Source of the DNA: Bacillus sp. MRMR6
GTDB lineage: Bacteria; Bacillota; Bacilli; Bacillales; Cytobacillaceae
Assembly: GCF_001940785.1 (NCBI RefSeq)
Contig: NZ_MSLS01000002.1
Location: 71,077-135,076 of the forward strand
Length of the DNA stretch: 64,000 nucleotides
Direction of reading: 5' to 3'
In this document: one piece after another, positions 55,892 through 64,000 of the stretch
Position numbering within the stretch: the stretch's first letter is position 1
Layout of the letters: the number at the start of each line of letters is the position of its first letter
Notes under the pieces: generated by a model
What the model was told of the DNA's origin: nothing
The model's input: the letters and a program-made list of their open reading frames with translations, nothing else
Databases searched by the model: none
Made by a program: the position numbers and the translations under genes

Positions 55892-56658
55892 TCACCTCAT
55901 CAGCACTGCTGAATAAAACCGTTCTTGTTCCTAGAGGAGCAGGACATGCAAAGCCCTTTTCACAGCTTGTTGAAAAGGTTGGAGGGATTCCGGTTGAAAT
56001 CCCTCTTATTGCTTTTCGTCCAATTGAAGCAAATCATCATCTTCAAAAGGCTTTGGAGAGGATGGATACATATGACTGGATTGTTTTTACTAGCAATGTC
56101 ACAGTGGAAACCTTCTTTTCTTCTTATAAAAAAGACTGGGGAGATGCCCCAAAGGTTGCTGTGATTGGGAAAAGAACAGAAGAGGTCTTGCGTGAGCGAG
56201 GATTAAAGTCTGCCTTTGTACCTTCGGCCTATGTGGCAGAGCAGTTTGTCGAAGAATTCTTGCCACTGATCGAAAAAGGAACTAAAGTGTTGATTCCAAA
56301 GGGGAATCTGGCGAGAGAATATATCTCAAGCAAGCTCATTGATAATGGTGCAATGGTTGATGAAATTGTCATCTATGAAACCTATATGCCAAAGGAAAGC
56401 AGCGATAAGCTTGCGGAGATGTTATCAAAGGACGAGCTCGATGTTTTGACGTTTACCAGCCCTTCAACGGTAGACCACTTTATGAGCATCGTGAAGGAAA
56501 GACATCTAGAAGATCATGTAAATCGCTGTGTGATCAGCTGTATCGGTCCGGTGACCGAGAAGAAACTGTACGCCCACGGGTTACAGGTACATGCGTCACC
56601 AAAGGAATACACCGTGAAAGAAATGATCAAAAGCACCATTGAGTTTTTAGAAAAATAA
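55888..56658 (+). CDS. hemD: Uroporphyrinogen-III synthase
   Basis: A 256-residue enzyme that closes and inverts ring D to make uroporphyrinogen III. Sequence is only weakly conserved, as usual; recognisable pieces are [39 protein letters not shown] and [12 protein letters not shown]. The four-base overlap with hemC and the place before hemB settle the identity. Confidence 0.94.
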   Translation: MITSSALLNKTVLVPRGAGHAKPFSQLVEKVGGIPVEIPLIAFRPIEANHHLQKALERMDTYDWIVFTSNVTVETFFSSYKKDWGDAPKVAVIGKRTEEVLRERGLKSAFVPSAYVAEQFVEEFLPLIEKGTKVLIPKGNLAREYISSKLIDNGAMVDEIVIYETYMPKESSDKLAEMLSKDELDVLTFTSPSTVDHFMSIVKERHLEDHVNRCVISCIGPVTEKKLYAHGLQVHASPKEYTVKEMIKSTIEFLEK

Positions 56659-56689
56659 TTTTTTTGAAATAATAGTTGGGGGTATTATA

Positions 56690-57670
56690 ATGGAACTACA
56701 ATTTTCACGTCACCGCCGCTTGCGTTCAAGTGCAAGCATGCGTGCGCTTGTTAGAGAAAACCACTTGAAGGCAGAGGATTTCATCTACCCATTGTTTATT
56801 TATGAGGGGGAAAATATCCGCAAAGAAGTATCCTCTATGCCTGGTGTATTCCAAGTATCAATGGACCATCTTCATGCTGAAATGGAAGATATCGTGGCAC
56901 ATGGCATTAAAGCGGTTCTATTATTTGGCATTCCGAAGACAAAGGATGCGTGCGGTGAGCAGGCATTTCATGATCATGGAATCATTCAAGTTGCAACCCG
57001 CTATATAAAAAAACATTTCGCTGAAGTGCTTGTTGTTGCGGATACCTGCCTTTGTGAGTACACCGACCATGGTCACTGTGGAGTCGTTGAAGGCGAAAAG
57101 GTCCTAAACGATGAATCGCTTGAATTATTAGTTAAGACAGCGATTGCACAAGCAGAAGCGGGCGCTGATATTATCGCACCGTCAAACATGATGGACGGCT
57201 TTGTGGCAGCCATTCGTGCAGGGCTTGACGAAGCAGGCTTTAAGGAAATTCCGATCATGAGCTATGCGGTTAAATATGCATCCGCTTTTTACGGACCTTT
57301 CCGTGAGGCAGCAGAAGGCGCGCCGCAATTTGGCGACCGGAAAACGTATCAAATGGACCCGGCAAATCGGATGGAAGCATTCCGAGAAGCAGAATCGGAT
57401 GTCGCTGAAGGTGCAGACTTCCTGATTGTGAAGCCAGGTATGCCATATTTAGATATTGTCCGTGATATTAAAAACAACTTTAACCTTCCAGTGGTTATTT
57501 ATAATGTAAGTGGAGAGTATGCGATGATCAAGGCTGCCTCTGCTAACGGCTGGATTGATGAAAAGAAAACCGTTCTTGAGATGTTAATGGGGATGAAGCG
57601 TGCTGGTGCTGACCTCATTATTACTTATGCGGCTAAAGATGCCGTTCGCTGGCTGAAAGAAGAAGAATAA
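56690..57670 (+). CDS. hemB: Delta-aminolevulinic acid dehydratase (porphobilinogen synthase)
   Basis: A 326-residue enzyme that condenses two ALA molecules. The Schiff-base lysines are in [16 protein letters not shown] and [11 protein letters not shown]. The cysteine-rich metal site [14 protein letters not shown] indicates the zinc-type enzyme. TTGGGGG-type purines precede the ATG. Fifth gene of the operon. Confidence 0.98.
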   Translation: MELQFSRHRRLRSSASMRALVRENHLKAEDFIYPLFIYEGENIRKEVSSMPGVFQVSMDHLHAEMEDIVAHGIKAVLLFGIPKTKDACGEQAFHDHGIIQVATRYIKKHFAEVLVVADTCLCEYTDHGHCGVVEGEKVLNDESLELLVKTAIAQAEAGADIIAPSNMMDGFVAAIRAGLDEAGFKEIPIMSYAVKYASAFYGPFREAAEGAPQFGDRKTYQMDPANRMEAFREAESDVAEGADFLIVKPGMPYLDIVRDIKNNFNLPVVIYNVSGEYAMIKAASANGWIDEKKTVLEMLMGMKRAGADLIITYAAKDAVRWLKEEE

Positions 57671-57692
57671 TACTCGAAAAGAGGGACTCCGA

Positions 57693-58979
57693 ATGCGCTC
57701 GTATACTAAATCAAAAGAAGCATTTAAAGAAGCTCAAACCCTTATGCCAGGTGGTGTAAACAGCCCGGTTCGCGCCTTTAAATCGGTGAACATGGATCCG
57801 ATTTTTATGGAAAGAGGAAAAGGGTCAAAAATATATGATATCGACGGCAATGAATATATCGATTATGTATTATCTTGGGGGCCGCTAATTCTTGGTCACA
57901 CAAACGACCGTGTTGTCGCAGGAATTAAAAAAGTGGCTGAACTCGGGACAAGCTATGGTGCACCGACAGAAATGGAGAATGTCCTAGCGAAGCTTGTGAT
58001 TGAACGCGTACCATCGATTGAAGTAGTTCGAATGGTTTCATCCGGAACAGAAGCAACGATGAGTGCACTGCGGCTAGCACGCGGCTATACTGGCCGTAAT
58101 AAGATTTTAAAATTCGAAGGCTGTTACCATGGCCATGGTGATTCTCTACTCATTAAGGCCGGTTCTGGGGTCGCTACACTAGGCTTGCCAGACAGCCCAG
58201 GCGTACCTGAAGCGGTGGCGATGAATACGATTACCGTGCCTTATAACGATCTTGAAAGTGTAAGATTCGCTTTCGAACAGTTTGGCGATGATCTTGCTTG
58301 TATTATCGTGGAGCCAGTAGCTGGAAACATGGGTGTTGTACCACCACAGCCAGGCTTCTTAGAAGGCCTGCGTGAGCTGACTACTGCAAATGGTACGCTA
58401 TTAGTGTTTGATGAAGTAATGACAGGCTTCCGCGTTGGTTATAACTGTGCACAAGGCTTTTATGGTGTGACGCCTGACCTTACTTGTCTAGGAAAAGTAA
58501 TTGGCGGCGGACTGCCAGTAGGTGCATACGGCGGTAAAGCAGAAGTCATGCAGCAGGTAGCACCAGCAGGCCCGATTTATCAGGCAGGAACACTTTCTGG
58601 TAACCCGCTTGCGATGACAGCTGGCTATGAGACATTAGTCCAGTTAACACCTGCACATTATGATGAGTTTATTCGGAAAGCAGATCGTCTCGAAGAAGGA
58701 ATTACGGCGGCAGCTGAAAAGTATGGCATCCCAGTTAGCTTTAACCGTGCTGGATCCATGGTAGGCTTCTTCTTTACCAACGAAAAGGTGATTAACTATG
58801 AAACCGCGAAATCTTCTAACCTAGAGTACTTTGCCAACTACTATCGTGAAATGGCCAACCAAGGCGTGTTCTTACCGCCATCCCAATTCGAAGGCTTGTT
58901 CCTTTCAACAGAGCATTCGGACGAAGATATCGAAAAAACAATCCAAGCTGTTGAAATCGCTTTTTCAAAGCTTAAATAA
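57693..58979 (+). CDS. hemL: Glutamate-1-semialdehyde 2,1-aminomutase
   Basis: A 428-residue PLP enzyme that makes 5-aminolevulinate from the HemA product. Signatures: [15 protein letters not shown] at the start, [40 protein letters not shown], and the PLP lysine in [25 protein letters not shown]-type site. Last gene before the operon terminator. Confidence 0.98.
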   Translation: MRSYTKSKEAFKEAQTLMPGGVNSPVRAFKSVNMDPIFMERGKGSKIYDIDGNEYIDYVLSWGPLILGHTNDRVVAGIKKVAELGTSYGAPTEMENVLAKLVIERVPSIEVVRMVSSGTEATMSALRLARGYTGRNKILKFEGCYHGHGDSLLIKAGSGVATLGLPDSPGVPEAVAMNTITVPYNDLESVRFAFEQFGDDLACIIVEPVAGNMGVVPPQPGFLEGLRELTTANGTLLVFDEVMTGFRVGYNCAQGFYGVTPDLTCLGKVIGGGLPVGAYGGKAEVMQQVAPAGPIYQAGTLSGNPLAMTAGYETLVQLTPAHYDEFIRKADRLEEGITAAAEKYGIPVSFNRAGSMVGFFFTNEKVINYETAKSSNLEYFANYYREMANQGVFLPPSQFEGLFLSTEHSDEDIEKTIQAVEIAFSKLK

Positions 58980-58988
58980 AATTTGCTG

Positions 58989-59024
58989 CAGACATCAGCC
59001 TACTCGGCTGGTGTCTGTTTTTAT
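58989..59024 (+). terminator. Terminator of hemAXCDBL
   Basis: CAGACATCAGCC/GGCTGGTGTCTG stem (one G-U pair) with a 5-nt loop, then TTTTTATTT. Confidence 0.93.
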
Positions 59025-59072
59025 TTGGTTTATTTACATCGCGTCAAGCGTTGGTCATGAAATTTTTATGAA

Positions 59073-59332
59073 GCCCGAAATCAGTTAGTCTCAGGAATTT
59101 CGGTCCTCATGAGAGGTTCAAGATGCCCGAAATCAGTGAGTCCAGGCAATTTCGGTCCTCATGAGAAGTTCAAGATGCCCGAAATCAGTGAGTCCAGGCA
59201 GTTTCGGTCCTCATGAGAGGTTCAAGATGCCCGAAATCAGTGAGTCCAGGCAGTTTCGGTCATCATAAAAGGTTCAAGATGCCCGAAATCAGTTATTCCC
59301 AGCAATTACGGTCATCTTGAAAGTCTCCCTTC
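59073..59332. repeat. 52-bp tandem repeat, 5 copies, each with an internal hairpin
   Basis: Units start GCCCGAAATCAGT at 59073, 59125, 59177, 59229 and 59281, exactly 52 bp apart, with the last copy diverged. Each holds CCGAAAT and ATTTCGG (or a variant) as arms around about 15 nt, then GTCCTCATGAGAGGTTCAAGAT. There are no spacers between units and no cas genes. It lies between the hem terminator and spoVID and is not coding. Confidence 0.96.
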
Positions 59333-59409
59333 ATCATCACCACCCAAGTATCAATCCCCAACTCTACTCCAAATCATGAAACTTTTCCCCCTAAGATTGC
59401 TTTTTTATC

Positions 59410-59436
59410 ATAAATAATCCTTTTGCTTCATATGGT
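59410..59436 (+). promoter_or_regulatory. Possible SigE promoter of spoVID
   Basis: ATA at 59410-59412 and CATATGGT at 59429-59436 (consensus CATACANT), 16 bp apart. spoVID is a mother-cell SigE gene in B. subtilis. Confidence 0.4.
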
Positions 59437-59486
59437 GTAAGTGACATAGTGATTTTGCGTGAAAGGAAACGAAAGGAGGAGTCGCT

Positions 59487-60650
59487 TTGTCTCAGGAGAA
59501 TCAATCGTGCCTACGGTTTTCCTTGGAGGAGTCTTTGTGGTTTAGAAAAGGACAGGAAGTCGAAGAACTTGTCTCGATTTCTCTAGACCCAGACATTACC
59601 ATCCAGGAAGATGACCAGTACGTAACCATACGTGGTTCGTTACTTTTGACTGGAGAATATAAGAACTTCGAAAATACCGAGGTCAGTGAAGAAGAAAATG
59701 TAGCATCCCAGAAGTATGTGGAAAGGGTAGAGGTACCACAGGAGGGAGATTGTGAGTTTTCTCATCGTTTCCCAGTGGATATCACCATCCCGAATAATCG
59801 AATTCAAAGCATCTATGATATCGATGTTCTCGTCGAAAGCTTTGATTATTCCCTGCCTGAGCGCAGCTGCTTAAAGCTGACTGCCGAGCTTACGATTAGT
59901 GGATTGTATGATTCATCACAGCAAGAGACTGTGGAGGAAGACCAAGGCTTTGAGGTGCTTCAGCGCTACGAAGCTGAAAATCCTGCCGAACAAGATGATG
60001 AAGTGGTTATCCCTATTCAATTTCAAGAAAATCAGTATGATGCACCTACTTATGCGGAAGAACAGAATGAACAATTAGAGGTACTGCATCGCAATCACGG
60101 ATTCGATGACGAAGATGATTACTTGTTTGAGTCTGAGGCCAGGAAACAGCAGGAGGGAGAACAGGAAGAAGCATTCCCTAAGTTTCCGACCCTTTCATAT
60201 CAAGCAATGGAAGAAACGAAAGAAGAGGAGTACCAGCAGTCTTCCACTTGGAACGCTCATGGGCGAAGTGAAGGAGCACCGACCTATGTAGAGGAAGTCG
60301 TCGAGGAAGTGGTTGAGGAGGCACCAGTGCTTGAAGAGGCAGCCCAAGAAATGGAGGAAAGCTCTTCATCGCCGGAAAAGCCGTCCAAACTTGCAAAATT
60401 AAAGACAGCTGTAAAAAATACAAAACAGAAGACAATGACGTTAACAGAGTTTTTCGCCCGTAAGGAAGAAAATGCAGATCAGGCAAGATTGAAGATGTGT
60501 ATTGTCCAAAAGAATGATACCCTCGATAGTCTTGCTGACCGTTATGACGTCTCTGTTCCAAACCTGCTCCGGGTGAATAATCTTGAACTCAATCAAGATG
60601 TGCATGAAGGTCAAGTTTTATATATACCGGTTGCATTGGCGAAAAAATAG
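59487..60650 (+). CDS. spoVID: Spore coat assembly (encasement) protein SpoVID
   Basis: A 387-residue mother-cell protein. The conserved N-terminal domain (about 1-145, CLRFSLEESLWFRKGQEVEELVSISLDPDI) drives coat encasement in B. subtilis. The middle is long, acidic and repetitive (Glu, Gln, Val). The C-terminal LysM domain (about 335-383, IVQKNDTLDSLADRYDVSVPNLLRVNN) helps attach SafA and bind the forespore surface. TTG 59487 follows AAAGGAGGAG. ysxE follows 81 bp downstream. Confidence 0.95.
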   Translation: MSQENQSCLRFSLEESLWFRKGQEVEELVSISLDPDITIQEDDQYVTIRGSLLLTGEYKNFENTEVSEEENVASQKYVERVEVPQEGDCEFSHRFPVDITIPNNRIQSIYDIDVLVESFDYSLPERSCLKLTAELTISGLYDSSQQETVEEDQGFEVLQRYEAENPAEQDDEVVIPIQFQENQYDAPTYAEEQNEQLEVLHRNHGFDDEDDYLFESEARKQQEGEQEEAFPKFPTLSYQAMEETKEEEYQQSSTWNAHGRSEGAPTYVEEVVEEVVEEAPVLEEAAQEMEESSSSPEKPSKLAKLKTAVKNTKQKTMTLTEFFARKEENADQARLKMCIVQKNDTLDSLADRYDVSVPNLLRVNNLELNQDVHEGQVLYIPVALAKK

Positions 60651-60666
60651 CATGATCAAAACAAGA

Positions 60667-60700
60667 TGAGCGGGTTTTTCAACCTGCTCACCTTCTTTTA
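60667..60700 (+). terminator. Hairpin between spoVID and ysxE
   Basis: TGAGCGGGTT/AACCTGCTCA stem (one G-U pair), loop TTTC, then CCTTCTTTTA. Possibly a partial terminator. Confidence 0.55.
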
Positions 60701-60731
60701 GGCAACAATTTGAAAGAGAGCTGAGTTTACA

Positions 60732-61769
60732 ATGAGTAACTCGAACCAGGTGGAATCTCTTATTCCAATCTTAAATAACTATCAGGTAAAGCCTTATTTT
60801 GTAGAAGAATATGGCAGTATTAAGAAGGTTTATTCTGATAAGGGTACGTTTGCTCTTAAAAGACTAGATCCGGCTATAGGGACTGATTTTATCCGTCATG
60901 TCCAACAGTTGTATCAAAAAGGCTTTAATCGTATTGTACCGATTTATCCAACGATGGATGGGAGATATGGTGTTCTTTATAATAAGAACCTGTACTACCT
61001 GATGCCGTGGATGCCGAATGAAATGAAGGAAGACCGACAGCATCGGAACAAACAGCTTTTCCGCGAATTAGCGAGACTGCATCAATTAAGTACGAAAGAA
61101 ATCAAGGTCAATAAAGAAGAGCGCACCGAGCATTATGAAAAAACGATTCAGCAGTTTGAGAAAAACCAGGAATTTCTTGACGGCTTCATTGATGAATGTG
61201 AACAAAAGACCTATATGTCCCCATTTGAGCTGTGCTACTCTTTGTACTATAACGAAATTAGCCAGGCACTTCGCTATTCAAAGTCAAGGTTTGAAGATTG
61301 GTACGAAAAAACAAAGGAAAATGAGAAAGCAAGGATGGTCATTACACATGGTAAATTATCATCTGAGCACTTTTTATATGATGAAAAAGGCTATGGTTAT
61401 TTTATTAATTTTGAAAAAGCCAACTACGGAGCACCGTTTCATGATCTCCTGCCATATTTGTCACGCTCGTTAAATACGATGCCAAAACGGAATGATGAAG
61501 TGGTCGAGTGGGTCCATCATTACTTAAAATACTTCCCTTTTAAAGAGGATGAAAAGCTTTTGTTCTACAGCTATCTCGCCTACCCGACACCAATCATTCA
61601 AGTGGTTGATCGTTATTATCGAAAAGAACAGCCAAAGAATGAACTGAAATTTGTCCGCCAGCTCCAGCGCCGCTATTGGAATCTGAAAAACGCTGAGTAT
61701 GTAGTCATGCAAATGACGGAGATTGATAACCAAGCAAAGAAGGCAAAAGAAGGAGCCCAGCAGCAGTAA
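60732..61769 (+). CDS. ysxE: Spore coat protein YsxE (CotS-like kinase fold)
   Basis: A 345-residue protein of the CotS/YsxE family, related to aminoglycoside phosphotransferase kinases. It has a kinase-like N-lobe (VYSDKGTFALKRLD), the MPWMP hinge, and a degenerate catalytic-loop region ITHGKLSSEHFLYDEKGYGYFINFEKANYGAPFHDL, where the usual HGD and D residues are changed. It is likely an inactive kinase fold in the spore coat. Always found after spoVID. Confidence 0.93.
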   Translation: MSNSNQVESLIPILNNYQVKPYFVEEYGSIKKVYSDKGTFALKRLDPAIGTDFIRHVQQLYQKGFNRIVPIYPTMDGRYGVLYNKNLYYLMPWMPNEMKEDRQHRNKQLFRELARLHQLSTKEIKVNKEERTEHYEKTIQQFEKNQEFLDGFIDECEQKTYMSPFELCYSLYYNEISQALRYSKSRFEDWYEKTKENEKARMVITHGKLSSEHFLYDEKGYGYFINFEKANYGAPFHDLLPYLSRSLNTMPKRNDEVVEWVHHYLKYFPFKEDEKLLFYSYLAYPTPIIQVVDRYYRKEQPKNELKFVRQLQRRYWNLKNAEYVVMQMTEIDNQAKKAKEGAQQQ

Positions 61770-61790
61770 ATATGCTACAAGGGCTCCTAT
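61750..61790. terminator. Hairpin at the ysxE 3' end
   Basis: AGGAGCCC and GGGCTCCT enclose 22 nt with a smaller internal pairing. It separates ysxE from the convergent small gene. Confidence 0.6.
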
Positions 61791-61984
61791 ACCACCTCGA
61801 AATAGATGGAAACAGCAATCGCAATAAAAATCGTCAATAATAGGACATCAAACACCGTTGGTAATATTAAAGTCCGAACTAGCTGAAAAATGGTAAACGG
61901 GATAATCAACTGAGAGCAAACACCGCGTACCTTGCGAAACCAAGGTGTGTAAGCATACTTGTTAACAAACTTCCTCCTCTTCAT
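61787..61984 (-). CDS. Small two-segment membrane protein
   Basis: A 65-residue protein on the minus strand. A basic, aromatic N-terminus (KRRKFVNKYAYTPWFRKVRGV) is followed by two hydrophobic segments (about 24-40 and 46-62). GGGGAG lies 7 bases before the second of two adjacent ATGs, so the second is chosen. I recognise no family. Similar length and composition suggest a conserved small Bacillus membrane protein, but this is a guess. Confidence 0.65.
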   Translation of the reverse strand: MKRRKFVNKYAYTPWFRKVRGVCSQLIIPFTIFQLVRTLILPTVFDVLLLTIFIAIAVSIYFEVV

Positions 61985-62190
61985 CATAAATCTCCCCTTA
62001 AGTAGGCATTTATTTTATATATATTCCACAGGTGGTTTAAATTCCTCACATTCAAGGTAATTCTTTTAAGAACCCCTAAAAAATTTCCATATTGAATTGT
62101 TCTAGGATAAATGAAATAATAAAAAAGTCTTAGAAAAATTGATTATTATGGAATTTTACAGCACGGCATGTTCTTAAAGGAGTCTTGAAA

Positions 62191-63513
62191 ATGTTTTGGT
62201 TTATCATTTTATTTCCACTGATGATTTATCCTTGGGGCTTTGACCCGTACTACACGACAGTGAAGGCAAACTACTTATATTTATTTGTATTCGGCACATG
62301 GGCTTATTTACTATTCAAACGTAAATATCGCACTGTTATGCCAGAAAAGCAGGATACGAATGTAGGAATATTATTATTACTTTTCTTATGTTTAGTAGAA
62401 ATTTCGGCTGCCTTTTCAGGCAGGTCGTATACGTCAGTGTACGGTTTAATTGATCGTAAGGAAGGGCTTTTGTCCTATTTTTCCTACGTAAGTGTTCTTC
62501 TCTTTTCCTACCGGTTATTTGACATGAAGAAATTAAATAAAATCCTGGCTGGTATGGCAATCGTATCGGCAATGGTTGGAATCTACGGGATTTTACAGCA
62601 TTATCAACTAGATTTTTTTCCGAGAAATAGCGCAATGAGAAATTATCCTGGTACTTATACTTTTTTTGATAATCCTAATTTCTTTGGTTCTTATCTCGTT
62701 TTAGCACTTCTAGTAACAATACCTATTTATTTAACTGCGAAAAACATAAAGTATAGTTCACTTTATTTACTAACCATTTCCTTGACCTTCGCTAGTTTGA
62801 TTTTTTCAAATACACGAAGTGCGTATCTCGGTGTGTTTTTTGGACTGGTGTTCGTGACAGTATTTGTGATAATGAAGAGAAAGTCCCTCTGGAAAAAATG
62901 GGCAGGACTTCTCCTTACTTTTGGACTAATCCTACTAGTCATTAATTTCTCAGAGAGTGATCGATACATAGAAAGAATCAATACCGTGGTGAAGGATTCC
63001 TATTCTATTGCAACCAATCAAACCACAGGTCGTGAAGGTTCGAACCGCTTCTTTATCTGGAAACAATCGCTGCCGCTTGTAAAAGAATACTTTTGGATTG
63101 GGTCAGGACCAGATTCATTTGAATTTGCTTACCCTAATGATGATGAAGAAGTTAGACAATTTCTGCATGGTTCAATTGTGGATAAAGCACACAATGAATA
63201 TTTGCAAATGGCGATCACACTTGGAACACCAGCTTTGATTACTTACTTACTGTTAATTTTTGTTATTTTACAAAAAGCATTCCGTGCTGTTAAGAAAGTG
63301 GACGGACAAGAGAAAGTATTTTTGTATGGTTTAATTGCAGCCATCGTCGGTTATCTGGTACAAGCCTTTTTTAATATTAGTACGGTCCCAGTGGCACCTT
63401 TATTTTGGGCCATCCTCGGCATGACTTTGGCGAGATCATCGCGGGTACTAAATCAGGCTAAAGAATTAAACAATGAAAAACCATATTCAAAAGAAACGGT
63501 ACAAAGTGCTTAA
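62191..63513 (+). CDS. O-antigen ligase/polymerase family membrane protein
   Basis: A 440-residue protein with about ten to twelve hydrophobic segments and one large outer loop, the Wzy/WaaL layout. The family motif region is TGREGSNRFFIWKQSLPLVKEYFWIGSGPDSFEFAYP followed by KAHNEYLQMAITLGTPALITYLLL, with the conserved His-Asn-Glu. Such enzymes polymerise or ligate surface glycans. No glycosyltransferase or flippase gene is adjacent. ATG 62191 is 8 bases from AAGGAG; a TTG at 62185 is too close. It is inserted between ysxE and valS. Confidence 0.86.
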   Translation: MFWFIILFPLMIYPWGFDPYYTTVKANYLYLFVFGTWAYLLFKRKYRTVMPEKQDTNVGILLLLFLCLVEISAAFSGRSYTSVYGLIDRKEGLLSYFSYVSVLLFSYRLFDMKKLNKILAGMAIVSAMVGIYGILQHYQLDFFPRNSAMRNYPGTYTFFDNPNFFGSYLVLALLVTIPIYLTAKNIKYSSLYLLTISLTFASLIFSNTRSAYLGVFFGLVFVTVFVIMKRKSLWKKWAGLLLTFGLILLVINFSESDRYIERINTVVKDSYSIATNQTTGREGSNRFFIWKQSLPLVKEYFWIGSGPDSFEFAYPNDDEEVRQFLHGSIVDKAHNEYLQMAITLGTPALITYLLLIFVILQKAFRAVKKVDGQEKVFLYGLIAAIVGYLVQAFFNISTVPVAPLFWAILGMTLARSSRVLNQAKELNNEKPYSKETVQSA

Positions 63514-63545
63514 AGTATAAAAAACAAAAAAATCGGCTATGATGA

Positions 63546-63575
63546 TTGACGTCACGAACCTTTTTTGGGTAGTAT
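63546..63575 (+). promoter_or_regulatory. Probable promoter of valS
   Basis: TTGACG at 63546-63551 and TAGTAT at 63570-63575, 18 bp apart; the overlapping TATAAG at 63573 would give 21 bp. Confidence 0.55.
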
Positions 63576-63595
63576 AAGAACATAATTTAAAAGTT

Positions 63596-63847
63596 AAGCA
63601 ACGACAGGGAAGAGTACGATTCTATCTGCTTTAAGAGAGGGGAGCCAGTAGCTGGAAGGTTTCCTAAGCAGACAATCAGAAGGTCGCCCTCGAGCTTCTT
63701 CTATGAACGGATATTACATCCTATTAGTAGAGGACGGATTCAATCCGTTATCCGATGAAGTGCCAATCATTATTTTTGATTGGAAAAAAGGTGGTACCGC
63801 GAAACAAACTCCATTCGTCCTTTTATGACGAGTGGGGTTTTTTGTTG
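63596..63847 (+). ncRNA. T-box leader of valS (tRNA-Val sensor)
   Basis: The specifier loop AATCAGAAGGTCGCCC has codon GTC (valine) at 63683-63685. The T-box GGTGGTACCGCG is at 63790-63801 and a terminator (CCATTCGTC/GACGAGTGG, then GTTTTTT) follows. The next gene begins like ValRS, which agrees with the specifier. Confidence 0.96.
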
Positions 63848-63884
63848 TTTTGCCAAATAGAAAGAGAACCAAGGAGGAAGGTCA

Positions 63885-64000
63885 ATGGAAACAAAGGAGA
63901 TTTCAATGCCGACAAAGTACGATCCGCAATCGATCGAACAAGGGCGCTATGAATGGTGGTTAAAGGGAAAGTTTTTTGAAGCGAAGGATGATGAAAGTAA
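63885..64000 (+). CDS. valS: Valine--tRNA ligase, N-terminal start (cut by window end)
   Basis: Thirty-eight codons are visible, starting [20 protein letters not shown] and including [13 protein letters not shown], the conserved start of bacterial ValRS. The ATG follows CCAAGGAGGAAGG. The catalytic HIGH-type motif lies beyond the window. Control is by the T-box directly upstream. Confidence 0.97.
   Translation, partial: METKEISMPTKYDPQSIEQGRYEWWLKGKFFEAKDDES

Noticed and set aside
59073-59332. CRISPR array
   Set aside because: The units are contiguous with no variable spacers, the period is exactly 52 bp, and no cas genes are present.
63755-63952. ORF in the valS leader
   Set aside because: It crosses the T-box and terminator and overlaps the true valS start in another frame.
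1-64000. Prophage, insertion sequence, defence or biosynthetic cluster
   Set aside because: No transposase, integrase, restriction, toxin-antitoxin or phage gene was found; nearly all genes are in the conserved Bacillus order.

Overview
The window is a low-GC, mostly co-directional chromosome segment of an endospore-forming member of the Bacillaceae. The gene order dnaB-dnaI-ytxC-thrS, infC-rpmI-rplT, pheST, zapA-cvpA-polX-mutS2, fadD-fadR-fadB-etfBA-trxA-uvrC-lysC-yslB-sdhCAB, gerE-murI-gerM-rph, tig-clpX-lonB-lon-engB-hemAXCDBL-spoVID-ysxE-valS closely follows the Bacillus subtilis core chromosome. Spore genes (ytxC, sspI, gerE, gerM, lonB, spoVID, ysxE) support this. The genus cannot be proved from the sequence. 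The abundant short palindromic intergenic repeats recall Bacillus/Neobacillus-type genomes.

Layout. 1-3.2 kb: end of dnaB, dnaI, ytxC and the thrS T-box leader. 3.2-6.8 kb: thrS and the IF3-L35-L20 operon, which has an L20 leader and a rare ATT start for infC. 6.8-10.6 kb: small membrane genes, a dUTPase, a peptidase, a 21-bp minisatellite and sspI. 10.7-22 kb: an rRNA methyltransferase, T-box-controlled pheST, rnhC, cell-division and DNA-repair genes, and a 27-codon small membrane ORF. 22-30 kb: fatty-acid beta-oxidation and electron-transfer genes with a FadR operator, then trxA and uvrC. 30-36 kb: lysine-riboswitch-controlled lysC, yslB and succinate dehydrogenase. 36-42.4 kb: a class D sortase, gerE, a MarR regulator, murI, gerM, rph, rdgB, ysnB and tRNA-Arg(TCT). 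42.5-52.5 kb: ysoA, trigger factor, ClpX, LonB, Lon and EngB. 52.7-59 kb: the complete hemAXCDBL pathway from glutamyl-tRNA to uroporphyrinogen III. 59-64 kb: a 52-bp tandem repeat, spoVID, ysxE, a solitary O-antigen-ligase-like gene, and the T-box and first 38 codons of valS.

The strongest theme is RNA-based control of translation genes: three tRNA-sensing T-boxes whose specifier codons can be read (ACC, TTC, GTC), one L20 leader and one lysine riboswitch. I found no prophage, insertion sequence, CRISPR array or defence island. The parts that ordinary annotation does not explain are the repeats: two precise tandem arrays, a 174-bp palindromic element inside the fad region, and two oppositely oriented repeat copies that bracket the thrS T-box. 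Two very short ORFs with good ribosome-binding sites are the best candidates for unannotated genes.
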